A stretch of DNA of 58,059 nucleotides, from contig CAKUDB010000017.1 of NCBI GenBank assembly GCA_934644775.1, positions 1 to 58,059 on the forward strand, read 5' to 3'. The number at the start of each line of letters is the position of its first letter. Within the stretch, counting starts at the first letter, position 1. The notes under the pieces were generated by a model. That model had not been told where the DNA came from. It saw only the letters and a program-made list of their open reading frames with translations, and searched no databases. The position numbers were made by a program, and so were the translations under genes. Source of the stretch: an uncultured bacterium (GTDB lineage Bacteria > Vulcanimicrobiota > Xenobia > Xenobiales > Xenobiaceae). Positions 26,001-34,623 of this stretch are shown here, piece after piece.

Positions 26001-26324
26001 CTCTAAAGTTTTTTTGTCCGGCTCTCCGGAGCAAAATACCTCGGCCAGCTGATCCAATTCAGGACTAGGATCACAAATATGCAAAATCAGGGCGGGAGCT
26101 TTTAAGGCTCCTTTGGGTGGTTGAGGAGCAGCTAAAGTCCCCTTGGGCCCTCGGGGAGCCGGAAGAGCCTTGGGAGAGCACTGAGCAGAAGCTAATTCAG
26201 ATTCGCTCTGATTCTCCTCTTTTTCCGCTTCAGTGACTTTAGCGTCGACTCGATTAGGCTCAGAATTAGACGCTTCGTTTTCAACTTCCCAATGGCAAGA
26301 TTCGGTGTGCATATTTTCTTCCAT
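23055..26324 (-). CDS. Ski2/Mtr4-like DEVH-box RNA helicase with DSHCT-type C-terminus
   Basis: ATP-dependent helicase of the Ski2-like superfamily, probably acting in RNA decay or processing. Residue numbers count from an upstream ATG at 26342. Walker A APTGSGKT is at 337-344, followed by DECH, LSAT, HHAGLLP, FATETLAAGINMPAR and QMSGRAGRRG. The region after the helicase core resembles the DSHCT domain of eukaryotic, actinobacterial and cyanobacterial relatives. The first 300 residues are low-complexity Ala/Thr/Val/Glu sequence containing a perfect 40-residue duplication (144-183 = 184-223), encoded by a 120-bp tandem repeat. ATG 26324 is preferred because GAGGA lies 8 nt upstream. It follows metH by under 70 bp. 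Confidence 0.9.
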   Translation of the reverse strand: MEENMHTESCHWEVENEASNSEPNRVDAKVTEAEKEENQSESELASAQCSPKALPAPRGPKGTLAAPQPPKGALKAPALILHICDPSPELDQLAEVFCSGEPDKKTLEPVPEKHKAKLEAIAPCAVLPAQAEDTTDVAADSAAEVAINSATEAATEPVADVATASATEVATDFATDVAADSAAEVAINSATEAATEPVADVATASATEVATDFATDVAADSVTEVATDSAAEVAADVATEPTAEVATEPATDVATEPTAETSEVTVQEESALVGKKERKKKNNKSAEKIAEEEPLPEPLLNVKELFDFPLDRFQIKAINAIDRGESTIVCAPTGSGKTVVAEYAIRRALQHGKRCFYTTPLKALSNQKFSDLRAIYGEDKVGLLTGDISINRNAYIVVMTTEVYRNMLYGTVLGDVRSNLTYVESVIVDECHYMNDPDRGTVWEELVIYSPAQVQLVALSATVANAKELCAWMNKIHGTTSLIESSYRPVPLLIDYFVDGQIFKLLDKRGHINSKLRRKVEEAKAKKLAARLNGEKSSYDRRLQREKAEMDKRAVYSSVVSVLDQKDMLPAIYFLFSRRRCDEAAELCSKAVKLSPEHFEALNAAIDAAVQEHPTLADCTQLEHIRRGVAAHHAGLLPVLKGLVENLFRQGLIKVVFATETLAAGINMPARTTVISAIVKNSDEGLRPMTASEFLQMSGRAGRRGMDEVGHVVVIHSDYEDLDEVGTLARAGADPLVSRFTPVYGMVLNLLQVHTRDEARELIERSFGQFVIEQNKGEYADLYAGVMAEIKKNSTLYCSDQKLGDVNDWKNLRGKLDNLNRSIKVMKNKLDNCGEELSKQFAQDVEDRDRLAEKIATMHCQTCEHRIRCAKMYRFYQKAIKRKEELEELIERSRTSYWRQFMALEAVLSEVGYMLDHRPTWEGEMVASLRATNILLLGEIVLSGILEELEPAELAGVAAALVLGDARVSMMRPLEPSKNAEWTIQAICAIASDVEALQERYDVHVPVLINSTFSGITEFWCRGTSWRDVREFLGDENEGDLIKVMRRTLDILRQFERAPHVSERLAQLCRQAEELLDRDEVHEAVMWSE
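25681..25920. repeat. Perfect 120-bp tandem duplication
   Basis: Bases 25681-25800 and 25801-25920 are identical, and the flanks carry partial copies of the same unit (for example 25660-25680). The unit is a multiple of three, so copy number can change without a frameshift. It encodes 40 residues of the low-complexity N-terminal tail of the helicase. The identity over 120 bp implies a recent duplication or continuing homogenisation. Confidence 0.97.
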
Positions 26325-26390
26325 AGAGCTATTCCTCATCATTTTCTTTCACTAAAACAACAACTGAAAAAATAGTAATTGGATAAAATT

Positions 26391-29300
26391 TTAGGGCTCG
26401 TAACCCAAGTTGGTGGCCAGCCAACGCTCGGTTTCTTTGAGAGTCCGCCCGCAACGTCTACTGTAATCCTCCACTTGTTCGCGGCTTATCTTTCCTAAGG
26501 AGAAATAGCGAGCCCAAGGAGCGGAGAAGTAGAATCCACAAATGGAACTGGCCGGATCTAGTGCATAATTGCCAGTTAAACGTATGCCTATACGCTCTGT
26601 AGGCTTAAGTAACTGCCAAATAAGCTCTTTGTTGGAGTGATCCGGGCAAGCGGGATATCCGGGAGCCGGCCTAATTCCCCTGGTGTGGTGAAGCAATATA
26701 TCCTGCACAGAAATAGCTTCAGGATCAGCATACCCACAGACAGAGCGAACCCTCTTGTGCAAACATTCGGCGGCAGCTTCGCAGAGCCTATCAGCTAAGA
26801 AACTGACTAACAACACGTGATATTGATCATTTTGCTCTTCATATTTAGCCTTTAGCTCGGACAACCCCGCACCAGAAGAGACGGCAAACATTCCCAGCCA
26901 ATCTTTTCGCCCACATTCTTGGGGAGCCACAAAGTCGGCCAAAGCCAAACAAACTTCCAAATTTTCGCTTTGCTGACGCAAGGTGGGCAGAATAGCCATA
27001 GGCTCACTGTCGCTTTCTTGGCTATAGAGTAAAATATCATCCCCAGAAGAGACGGCCGGCCAGAATCCGTAAAGGCCTCGCACTTTTAGAGCCTGGGTAC
27101 GCATAATATATTCCAAGACACTGCGAGCGTCAGCGTAAAGCTTACTGGCTCTATCTCCAACTTCAGCATCGTCAAAAATGGCAGGATAGCCACCCTTCAA
27201 GCCCCAAGCAGCTAAAAACTCTTGCCAACTTATATAGTCGGCCAATTCACGTAAGTTAAAATCGACAACTTTTACCGCAGGGTCTTGAGGCTTGGCAATA
27301 TCGGAATCGACTCGCCAGTTGAAATGGGGAGCTCTCTTTCTAGCTTGGGCTAAACTGTGCAAAGTTAAGGTATGTAAGCGGTTCTGCCACTGCTCACGTA
27401 GAGCCTCTTGCTCGGCTCTGACAGTAGCTTCATAAGTGGAACAAGTCTCACTATTGAGAAGACTATTCACAACTTCAGTCACTAAAGAGGCATCGGGAAC
27501 GTGAACTACCAAGCCACTGTAATAGGGGGCTATTTTCACTGCAGTATGAATAGGAGAAGTGGCTGCTCCTCCAACCATAACGGGAATCCGTAAGCCTGCA
27601 GTTTCTAAGCATTTGACCACATTAACGATCTCATCCAAAGAGGGAGTTATGAGAGCGGATAAGCCAATCATTTGGGCTTTAGTTTCGATAGCTTTATTCA
27701 CAATATCTGATTCGGGTACCATAACTCCCAAGTCTTCGACCTGGAAACCGTTACATCCCAAAACGACCGAAACTATGTTCTTTCCTATATCATGAACATC
27801 GCCTTTAACGGTGGCCATTAAGATACGTCCGCGCAGTTCTTGTCCGTCTTGGCTCTCGGCAAAGTAAGGCTCCAAATAAGCTACGGCTCTTTTCATTACT
27901 CTGGCACTCTTAACCACCTGAGGCAAAAACATTTTGCCACTGCCAAAGAGCTCTCCCACATGGCGCATCCCCCCCATAAGAGCTTGTTCAACTACTTGCA
28001 AAGGGCTCATACCCTCAGCTATAGCTTCTTTTATATCTTGATCCAAATAGTCGGTAAGGCCGCGCACCAAAGCATTTTTTAAGCGTTCGGCTACTTTAGC
28101 TTGACGCCAATCATCTTGGGAAGAGATAGCAGCGGTTGAAGAGTCGGCCCGGTGGCGCTCGGCAACTTCTAAAAGACGTTCGGCAGCTTCGGGATCTTTG
28201 TTAAGAATGACATCTTCAACAGCTTGGCGCAAATCGGGAGCCACTTCAGCATAATTTTTCAGCATAGCGGCATTGACTATTCCCATAGTCAGACCGGAGA
28301 GGCAAGCATAATGCAAGAAGACAGCGTGCATAGCTTCGCGAGCCGGATTGTTGCCACGCAGCGAAAAAGAGATATTGCTTATACCACCATTAGTCATAAC
28401 GCCGGGCCAAGCTCGATTTACATAAGCTACAGCTTCAATAAAATCGAGACCGTAAGAAGCGTGACTCTCCATGCCAGTAGCTACCGAAAGTACCGCCAAG
28501 TCGAAAACAATTTCCGAAGGAGCAAATGCTAATTCATCGATCAAAATATGGCAAGCTCTATCGACAATCTCTTTTTTGCGCTCTAAAGTATCGCCCTGGC
28601 CTTTTTCATCAAAGCACATAATGACGGGCAAACCGCCCAAACGGCGAATTTCTAGGGCCTTGCGCTTAAATTCGCTCCCACCTTCTTTGAGGGAAATGGA
28701 GTTGACTAAACTGCGTCCGGCCAAAGATTTTAAGCCAGCTACCAATACCTCCCAATGGGAGCTGTCCAGCATAATAGGCACTGAAGCAATATCGGGTTCG
28801 GAAGTTAAAAGCCGTAAAAAGTGCTCCATTTCCTGCACAGAATTGTGCATAGAGTCATCTAAATTGACATCGATAACGTTGGCCCTATTTTCGACTTGGC
28901 GGCGGGCTATAGCTAAAGCGGCCTCGTAATCTTTGGAGCGAATCAAGCGAGCAAATTTAGCTGAGCCAGATAAATTACAGCGCTCACCAATCATGGTAAA
29001 AGAGGCGGCCGAATTGGGCTTATCGGCTAAACTGCCTCCAGGAAGGCGATACAATTCTAAACCGGATAAGAGAGCCGGAGTTGGCCGGACTTCGGGAATA
29101 CCCCTAGGTGGCAAACCTTTTACGCCTTGAGCCATAGCCCTTATATAATCTGGTGAAGTACCACAACAACCGCCTATTAAATTGAGCCAGCCTTTTTTGA
29201 CATAATCGACCAAAACTCCGGCCATATGCTCGGGAGTTTCATCGTAGCCGCCTTCAGCATTAGGTAAGCCGGCGTTGGGGTAACAACTGATGCCACAATT

Positions 29301-30095
29301 AACCAAGCTATTTAAGCTTCGCAAATGAGGGGCCATCTCTTGAGCACCTAAAGCACAGTTCATCCCCACTAAAAGGGGCTGGGCATGACATACGGAAGCC
29401 CAAAAAGCTTCTAAAGTTTGGCCACAAAGAGTACGCCCCGATTTATCGGCAATAGTTACAGAGATCATCAAAGGCAGACTCTGGCCAGTCTTTTCTCGAG
29501 CTAAATCCAAAGCATAGATGGCCGCCTTGGCATTTAGAGCGTCGAAGACCGTCTCCACCAAGAAGAGATCGACCCCGCCTTCTTGCAAGGCCAAGATCTG
29601 CTCTAAATAGGCTTCCACCATCTCATCAAAGGTGATTGAGCGCACGGAAGGATCTTCGACGTCGGGAGACATCGATAAGGTTTTGCCCGTAGGCCCTATA
29701 GAGCCGGCCACCCAAGCTTGCTTACCAATATTTTCAGGCTTACTAAGAAAATCTTTGATGGCTTGACGCGCATTGTGAGCAGCCGCCAAATTCATTTCTC
29801 GCACTAAATGCTCGGTTTGATATTCGCTTTGGGAAACTCGCTGAGCTCCGAAAGTACAAGTCTCGATTATATCGGCACCGGCTTCTAAATACTGACGATG
29901 GATATCCTGGATAACCAAGGGCTGAGTAATTGAAAGGAGATCATTATTGCCTTTGAGATTTACCTGATGATCTTGAAAACGCTCTGTGCGGTAGTCGCTC
30001 TCCCCCAATTTATAGCGCTGCACCATAGTACCCATAGCCCCATCGAGCACTAAAACTCGCTCTCTGAGAGCATCTTGCAAAGCTAATTCGGACAT
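26391..30095 (-). CDS. metH: Cobalamin-dependent methionine synthase
   Basis: Transfers a methyl group from methyl-tetrahydrofolate to homocysteine through cobalamin. All four modules of the full-length enzyme are present in 1234 aa (E. coli 1227). They are: homocysteine domain (1-330) with zinc cysteines in GMNCALG and GGCCGTS; pterin domain (about 365-630, MIGERCNLSGS); cobalamin cap and binding domains (about 640-890) with the axial-ligand motif DVHDIGKN; and the reactivation domain (about 900-1234) with RPAPGYPACPDH. The cell must obtain cobalamin. I see no cobalamin or SAM riboswitch in the 309 bp upstream. The helicase gene follows after a short gap. Confidence 0.97.
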   Translation of the reverse strand: MSELALQDALRERVLVLDGAMGTMVQRYKLGESDYRTERFQDHQVNLKGNNDLLSITQPLVIQDIHRQYLEAGADIIETCTFGAQRVSQSEYQTEHLVREMNLAAAHNARQAIKDFLSKPENIGKQAWVAGSIGPTGKTLSMSPDVEDPSVRSITFDEMVEAYLEQILALQEGGVDLFLVETVFDALNAKAAIYALDLAREKTGQSLPLMISVTIADKSGRTLCGQTLEAFWASVCHAQPLLVGMNCALGAQEMAPHLRSLNSLVNCGISCYPNAGLPNAEGGYDETPEHMAGVLVDYVKKGWLNLIGGCCGTSPDYIRAMAQGVKGLPPRGIPEVRPTPALLSGLELYRLPGGSLADKPNSAASFTMIGERCNLSGSAKFARLIRSKDYEAALAIARRQVENRANVIDVNLDDSMHNSVQEMEHFLRLLTSEPDIASVPIMLDSSHWEVLVAGLKSLAGRSLVNSISLKEGGSEFKRKALEIRRLGGLPVIMCFDEKGQGDTLERKKEIVDRACHILIDELAFAPSEIVFDLAVLSVATGMESHASYGLDFIEAVAYVNRAWPGVMTNGGISNISFSLRGNNPAREAMHAVFLHYACLSGLTMGIVNAAMLKNYAEVAPDLRQAVEDVILNKDPEAAERLLEVAERHRADSSTAAISSQDDWRQAKVAERLKNALVRGLTDYLDQDIKEAIAEGMSPLQVVEQALMGGMRHVGELFGSGKMFLPQVVKSARVMKRAVAYLEPYFAESQDGQELRGRILMATVKGDVHDIGKNIVSVVLGCNGFQVEDLGVMVPESDIVNKAIETKAQMIGLSALITPSLDEIVNVVKCLETAGLRIPVMVGGAATSPIHTAVKIAPYYSGLVVHVPDASLVTEVVNSLLNSETCSTYEATVRAEQEALREQWQNRLHTLTLHSLAQARKRAPHFNWRVDSDIAKPQDPAVKVVDFNLRELADYISWQEFLAAWGLKGGYPAIFDDAEVGDRASKLYADARSVLEYIMRTQALKVRGLYGFWPAVSSGDDILLYSQESDSEPMAILPTLRQQSENLEVCLALADFVAPQECGRKDWLGMFAVSSGAGLSELKAKYEEQNDQYHVLLVSFLADRLCEAAAECLHKRVRSVCGYADPEAISVQDILLHHTRGIRPAPGYPACPDHSNKELIWQLLKPTERIGIRLTGNYALDPASSICGFYFSAPWARYFSLGKISREQVEDYSRRCGRTLKETERWLATNLGYEP

Positions 30096-30404
30096 ATTAT
30101 ATTCGAAACTTTTATTCCATTCTGCTGACGCTTCGTTAGGTTTTTCGCAGCTTCTCTTTCGGGGCTATATTTGGCCCAGCTATTAAAACCTCATAAGCTA
30201 TAAGTCAAACTATTTAAACACTCTCGGCCTACAGCCTCGCCCCCAAAAGCCCCCAAACTCTAAAGCTGGCGGCCAAGAGCCTGCTCGCCTTTCGTTGCTT
30301 GAACTTTTTATACCTTCATAAAAGCGATACAAGACAGGAAAGAGCCGTTTTAGCGCCATTTCCTGGCAAGAAGGAAAGCAATAATTTGTAAAAAAAATCC
30401 CTTT
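30096..30404. other. Divergent intergenic region between metH and the epimerase gene
   Basis: 309 bp without a gene; both neighbours are transcribed outward, so promoters for both should lie here. I looked for a B12 box or SAM-riboswitch core on the metH strand and found neither. No strong hairpin followed by a T-run is visible. Confidence 0.6.
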
Positions 30405-31343
30405 ATGAAGAAAGTGCTAGTCACCGGCGGCGCAGGTTTTATTGGTGCCAACCTATGCAGAGCCCTCTTGCAAAGAGGATATTCTGTCACTGTACTTGAT
30501 AATTTCTGTACCGGACGACGGGAAAACTTACAAGGACTCGATTTAGCAATAATAGCAAGCGACTTATGCTCAGTCCCCGACTTGCCCGATCATTTTGACG
30601 CAGTTATCAATTTAGCCTGTCCAGCTTCCCCTCCGGCTTACCAAGCCATTCCTTTGGAGACTCTGTGGGTGGGGGCTGTGGGTGTACGCAACGCCCTGGA
30701 TATAGCCCGCCACTGCCAAGCCCGCTTTTTACAAGCCTCCACCTCGGAAGTTTACGGCGAGCCTTTGGTTCATCCCCAAAATGAGGCTTATCGCGGCAAT
30801 GTAAGTTGTACGGGACCGCGCTCTATGTACGACGAATCGAAGCGCTTTTCTGAAGCTTTAATCAACGCTTATTCTCAGCAATACGGAGTCTCTACAGCTA
30901 TAGCCCGTATCTTCAATACTTATGGCCCTTACATGCGCCCCGACGATGGCCGCGTTATCACCAATTTTTTTAGCCAAATTCTTAACGATAAGCCACTAAC
31001 TATCTATGGAGACGGCCATCAGACTCGCTCTTTTTGTTTTGTCGACGATACCGTAGAAGGTTTGCTTAACTTATTGTTTTCTCAAGAGAGCGGCCCTATA
31101 AATATAGGTAATCCTGGCGAATTTACTATGCTGGAACTAGCCGAAGCTATTGGCCAAGTATGTGGCAAAAAACCTCAATTCACCTATAAGCCTTTACCTG
31201 GCGATGACCCTACCCGTCGCTGTCCCGATATTTCCGCCGCTAAAAGATTGCTGGGCTGGACTCCCCAAGTTTCGCTAACAGAAGGATTAACCAAAACTTA
31301 TCGGTGGATAAAAAATCAATTTAGTTCACATAAGATTAACTGA
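30405..31343 (+). CDS. NAD-dependent sugar epimerase, UDP-glucuronate decarboxylase-like
   Basis: Extended short-chain dehydrogenase acting on a nucleotide sugar. The NAD motif GGAGFIG is at 8-14, followed by TSEVYG with E115, and the catalytic pair Y142/K146 in MYDESKR. YDESKR together with the TSE glutamate and an Arg-rich PTRRCPD near the C-terminus is the pattern of UDP-xylose synthases (UDP-glucuronate decarboxylases) rather than simple 4-epimerases. Length 312 aa is typical. The product, UDP-xylose, would feed cell-surface glycans. yqeG follows 34 bp downstream on the same strand but has its own apparent promoter. Confidence 0.85.
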   Translation: MKKVLVTGGAGFIGANLCRALLQRGYSVTVLDNFCTGRRENLQGLDLAIIASDLCSVPDLPDHFDAVINLACPASPPAYQAIPLETLWVGAVGVRNALDIARHCQARFLQASTSEVYGEPLVHPQNEAYRGNVSCTGPRSMYDESKRFSEALINAYSQQYGVSTAIARIFNTYGPYMRPDDGRVITNFFSQILNDKPLTIYGDGHQTRSFCFVDDTVEGLLNLLFSQESGPINIGNPGEFTMLELAEAIGQVCGKKPQFTYKPLPGDDPTRRCPDISAAKRLLGWTPQVSLTEGLTKTYRWIKNQFSSHKIN

Positions 31344-31359
31344 TCATTCAATATATTTC

Positions 31360-31377
31360 TGCTATAATGCTTGAGTA
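31360..31377 (+). promoter_or_regulatory. Extended -10 promoter giving a nearly leaderless yqeG transcript
   Basis: TGCTATAAT ends 9 nt before the ATG of yqeG at 31378. TG plus TATAAT is a perfect extended -10 element, and transcription would begin about 0-3 nt before the start codon. No Shine-Dalgarno is present upstream of this ATG, which fits a leaderless message. No convincing -35 hexamer is seen. Confidence 0.5.
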
Positions 31378-31872
31378 ATGATAAGAAAGATGTTAGCCCC
31401 CAACTTTAAAGTAACTTCTGTGGCTGACGTAGATCTCGCCAGCCTGACCGAATTGGGAGTCAAGGGGATTCTCCTCGACTTCGATAATACTTTGGTAAAG
31501 TGGAACGGCACCTCTTTGCCCAATGCTGTAAGCAACTGGGTAAAGGGAGCTAAAGCGGCTGGTTTTAAGCTCTGTATAGTTTCTAACGCCGTTACCAGGC
31601 GCTTGGAAAAGATTGCCAAAAGGCTGGGTATTCCTTTTGTTCCCCAAGCTCTCAAGCCTTCAACTTTAGGTATTCACCGAGCCCTGAAGCGTCTCTCCCT
31701 CAGCAGTCGAGAGGCTATTATGGTTGGCGATCAACTTTTTACGGACGTTTTGGCCGGCAATTGCTGCGGTTTACATACCGCCTTAATCAGACCCAAAAAT
31801 GTTTCCGAGCAATGGTGGATGAAAGGGGTACGCTGCTTGGAAAATTTGGTAATTTCCCAAATGAGTGCCTAA
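31378..31872 (+). CDS. yqeG: YqeG-family HAD IIIA-type phosphatase
   Basis: Small HAD hydrolase of 164 aa. Motif I DFDNTL is at about 34-39, motif II is the SN in IVSNA, the Lys lies in ALKPST, and motif IV is GDQLFTDVLAGN. These are the conserved blocks of the YqeG/PGP-phosphatase-like family found in Firmicutes and cyanobacteria. The substrate is not settled; in other lineages relatives dephosphorylate phosphatidylglycerophosphate. No ribosome site precedes the ATG, which instead follows an extended -10 element directly. It is the end of a plus-strand pair facing the minus-strand FHA gene. Confidence 0.9.
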   Translation: MIRKMLAPNFKVTSVADVDLASLTELGVKGILLDFDNTLVKWNGTSLPNAVSNWVKGAKAAGFKLCIVSNAVTRRLEKIAKRLGIPFVPQALKPSTLGIHRALKRLSLSSREAIMVGDQLFTDVLAGNCCGLHTALIRPKNVSEQWWMKGVRCLENLVISQMSA

Positions 31873-31998
31873 TTGCTTTGTATAAAGAAGCGACCATCGC
31901 CTATAAGCTGAAAAAGTGCTGTTTTCCCTGGCTACCAAGCTGCGCGTGGCCTAGTAGTAAGAGAGAATGGCGAAAACCCACAGGCGACGGTCGTTTTT

Positions 31999-32691
31999 TT
32001 AGCTCCAGTGCCTCACTTGATTGGAGAAAGCGTAACACTTAAAAGAAGAAATTCCAGCGCGAATCTCCACGCCGCTATTTTTTCGGATCTTTTTTCGAGT
32101 TGCTATGGCTTTATTTTTGATAAAAGTACCGTTGCGGCTGCCTAAATCTTGCAATATTACTTGATCGTCAGCCGATATGGCTACGCGCAAGTGTAAGCGA
32201 GACATCTTTTCGTCTGCTTCTACATGGATATAGGTTCCTTCGCCGCGCCCAATTATAGCTCCGTCGAGAGGGATCCCCCAAATTTGGCCTTTCAAGGGCC
32301 CCTGACAACACTCTACCATACCGACAACGATATTCTCTTGTTGATCGGCCCAGGCTATTTCTACTTCAGAAAACCCATCTTCAACATAAACAATACGAGC
32401 CACAAAAGGGGCCAACGTTTGGTATATGCTCGCTTCGGTACTATTTTTAACGTTTTCCAAGAGGTTGGAAATATAAGAATCGGGGACTTTTTTCGATTTA
32501 TTAAAAGGTACTAAGACGAGGTTAGGAATAAAAACTCGGCCGTCAAGTTTAGCTTTATTGTCCAGAATGAGCCTTTGAGCAGCGCGGGAAGCCTCCAAAT
32601 AGTGGGGATTGACGCCACTATCTTGCCCCTCAATCTTTTTTTCTATCAATTTTTCTAATTTACGAAAAAGTCCCATTAGCCAACCAAACAA
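31999..32691 (-). CDS. DUF3662-like plus FHA domain protein (FhaA-like)
   Basis: 230 aa. The N-terminal half resembles the DUF3662 domain of mycobacterial FhaA (for example DGRVFIPNLVLVPF, about 50-63). The C-terminal half is an FHA domain (about 130-215) with IIGRGEG, SRLHLRV and DLGSRNGTFI. It probably reads phosphothreonine on a kinase product, possibly of the kinase at 9322; in Actinobacteria FhaA works with PknB in cell-wall control (family knowledge). It is separated from rlmN by 2 nt, so the two are cotranscribed. This is the third FHA protein in the window and the only one outside the main cassette. Confidence 0.82.
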   Translation of the reverse strand: MFGWLMGLFRKLEKLIEKKIEGQDSGVNPHYLEASRAAQRLILDNKAKLDGRVFIPNLVLVPFNKSKKVPDSYISNLLENVKNSTEASIYQTLAPFVARIVYVEDGFSEVEIAWADQQENIVVGMVECCQGPLKGQIWGIPLDGAIIGRGEGTYIHVEADEKMSRLHLRVAISADDQVILQDLGSRNGTFIKNKAIATRKKIRKNSGVEIRAGISSFKCYAFSNQVRHWS

Positions 32692-32693
32692 AT

Positions 32694-33869
32694 TTAGTCC
32701 TCATCTGCGAAATAAGCATCTTTAACCTCGCCCATTTGGGCAGCCTTGCGCAAACGCAACTGACCACAGGCAGCATCGATATCAGAACCTTTTTCGCGAC
32801 GCAGAGTACAACGCAAACCCAACTCCTGAACACGTTCTTGGAAACGACGCACCCTATTAGCAGAACTGCGTTTAAATGTAGGATGATCGACAGCATTCCA
32901 AGGAATAAGATTGACTAGAGCTCGCAGCCCTTTTAACAAATTGACCAATCTAGTAGCATCTTCCAAACTGTCATTGACACCTTCAAGCATAACATACTCG
33001 AAAGTAATCCGTCTGCCTACTACCTCCTGATATTGGCGACAAGCTTTAATAAGCTCTTCTAAATTCCAACGTCTGTTAACTGGCATCAATTGAGAGCGCA
33101 AACTATCAGTAGTAGCGTGCAACGAGATAGCCAATTTTAAAGGATATTGCCATTGAGTTAAACGCTCTATCCCCGGAACGACACCACAAGTAGACACAGC
33201 AATATGGCGCATACCTACCCCAAAACCGTCGCCACAATTTAAAAGTTGAATAGCTCGCCAAAGATTATCAATATTGTTAAAGGGTTCGCCTATGCCCATA
33301 AAAACCACATTGGCAACTCTTTCACCACAACTATCTAGACGGCGCTGAATTTGCAAAGCTTGATCGACTATTTCCCAAGCTTGCAAATTACGTACCAAAC
33401 CGGCTTTACCAGAAGCGCAAAACTGGCAAGCCATAGCGCAACCAACCTGGCTGGAAATACATACGGCAACCCGTCCAGGCCCTAAATGCTCTAAATAGCG
33501 CATCTTTACGCTTTCGACCATGTTGCCATCCGGCAGCAAAAACAAAAATTTAGAAGTATCTTGTAAAGATTGTTTAGGATTGGCAAATTTTAAGTTAGGA
33601 ATAGAAGCCAGTTGCTGTAAACGAGAGCGCAGTTTGGCCGATAGATCAGTCATTTCCTCAAATTCAAGGACTCGGCGAATGTAAATCCAGCGCAAAAATT
33701 GGCCTACTCTATATTTTGATTCACCCAATATAGCAAAAAATTGCTCCAACTCTTCCGGAAGCAGATTCTTCAGATTAACCTTCCCTTGAATATCCAAATG
33801 TTCTTTAAATTGCTCTTGCAACTGAGAGCGCAAACTGGCGATAAATTCTGCGGTATCGGGACGAGCCAT
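32694..33869 (-). CDS. rlmN: Dual-specificity 23S rRNA/tRNA adenine-C2 methyltransferase
   Basis: Radical SAM enzyme methylating A2503 of 23S rRNA and A37 of some tRNAs. It shows the cluster motif CAMACQFCASGK, the FMGIGEPFNN block, ISLHATTDSLRSQLMPVN, and the C-terminal methyl-carrying Cys in DAACGQLR. Length 391 aa is slightly above the usual 350-370. It is the middle gene of a tight three-gene operon: 3 nt from the secreted protein gene upstream and 2 nt from the FHA gene downstream. Confidence 0.96.
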   Translation of the reverse strand: MARPDTAEFIASLRSQLQEQFKEHLDIQGKVNLKNLLPEELEQFFAILGESKYRVGQFLRWIYIRRVLEFEEMTDLSAKLRSRLQQLASIPNLKFANPKQSLQDTSKFLFLLPDGNMVESVKMRYLEHLGPGRVAVCISSQVGCAMACQFCASGKAGLVRNLQAWEIVDQALQIQRRLDSCGERVANVVFMGIGEPFNNIDNLWRAIQLLNCGDGFGVGMRHIAVSTCGVVPGIERLTQWQYPLKLAISLHATTDSLRSQLMPVNRRWNLEELIKACRQYQEVVGRRITFEYVMLEGVNDSLEDATRLVNLLKGLRALVNLIPWNAVDHPTFKRSSANRVRRFQERVQELGLRCTLRREKGSDIDAACGQLRLRKAAQMGEVKDAYFADED

Positions 33870-33872
33870 AGT

Positions 33873-34508
33873 TTAAAATAAGTCCATTTCTACAATATGC
33901 CAACCTTTATCTCCGGGAGCGTAAACAAAACGGCCCAAGCGCAGAGATATGGTCATATAATGAATTTGCTCGGCCGTTTCTTCCACAAAATCCATAGATT
34001 TGGAGCTAATAATGGGGACAGCCGAAGAGACCTCAATATTGCCATTTTCCAAAGTTCTGTATTGACAAAATTCCAGGGTAAAGGGATCTAAAATATAATC
34101 TTTATTATTAAATATGTCAGTATGAAAAGCTTTATAGGCCTCACGGATCTCTTCGGCAGCCTGGGGATTCTCTTTGTGGCGCTGAGCATATTCCAAAGCC
34201 GAGCTTTCTATACACTCGTGCAACATGGCCAACACCTTGTCGACATCCTTATGCTCATAAGCTGAGTAAAGCTCACTTAAATTGGCCTTTATCTGAGCTT
34301 TGACTTGAGCAGAAACGGGTTTATCTGTAGATGGCAAGCGTCGGGCCGAATTATTGGGAATTTCCGGCACATAAACATCTACATCGTCGTTAATAGGAAA
34401 ACGCTCAGCTTCATTTTGCTCAGCCCATGACGGTAATCCTAATGCTGCCACTATAGCCAAAGTACAAATAGCACTTCTAGACCAACAAGCCCAATTTGTC
34501 TTCTTCAC
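33873..34508 (-). CDS. Secreted protein of unknown function
   Basis: Exported, 211 aa: a basic N-terminus, a hydrophobic stretch (about 12-27) and a signal cleavage site after SWA (about residue 29). The mature part begins with an acidic, Pro-rich segment. It then has a helix pair (about 75-125) and a predicted beta-rich end, which could be an NTF2/SnoaL-like fold, but I see no catalytic motif. First gene of the operon with rlmN and the FhaA-like gene. The link between an exported protein and rRNA methylation is probably incidental. Confidence 0.7.
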   Translation of the reverse strand: MKKTNWACWSRSAICTLAIVAALGLPSWAEQNEAERFPINDDVDVYVPEIPNNSARRLPSTDKPVSAQVKAQIKANLSELYSAYEHKDVDKVLAMLHECIESSALEYAQRHKENPQAAEEIREAYKAFHTDIFNNKDYILDPFTLEFCQYRTLENGNIEVSSAVPIISSKSMDFVEETAEQIHYMTISLRLGRFVYAPGDKGWHIVEMDLF

Positions 34509-34623
34509 GCTCTCTCCACCTTTTCTGCTCTTATGTTGCTATCGAAAGACCTTTAACTAACTGAGAGCCATTATAGACGTACAGCCCCCAAGCGGCAAGC
34601 TTCCCCCCATTATTAGGCCGATT

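Noticed and set aside
30096..30404. Cobalamin or SAM riboswitch before metH
   Set aside because: Neither a B12 box nor a SAM-I core is visible on the minus strand.
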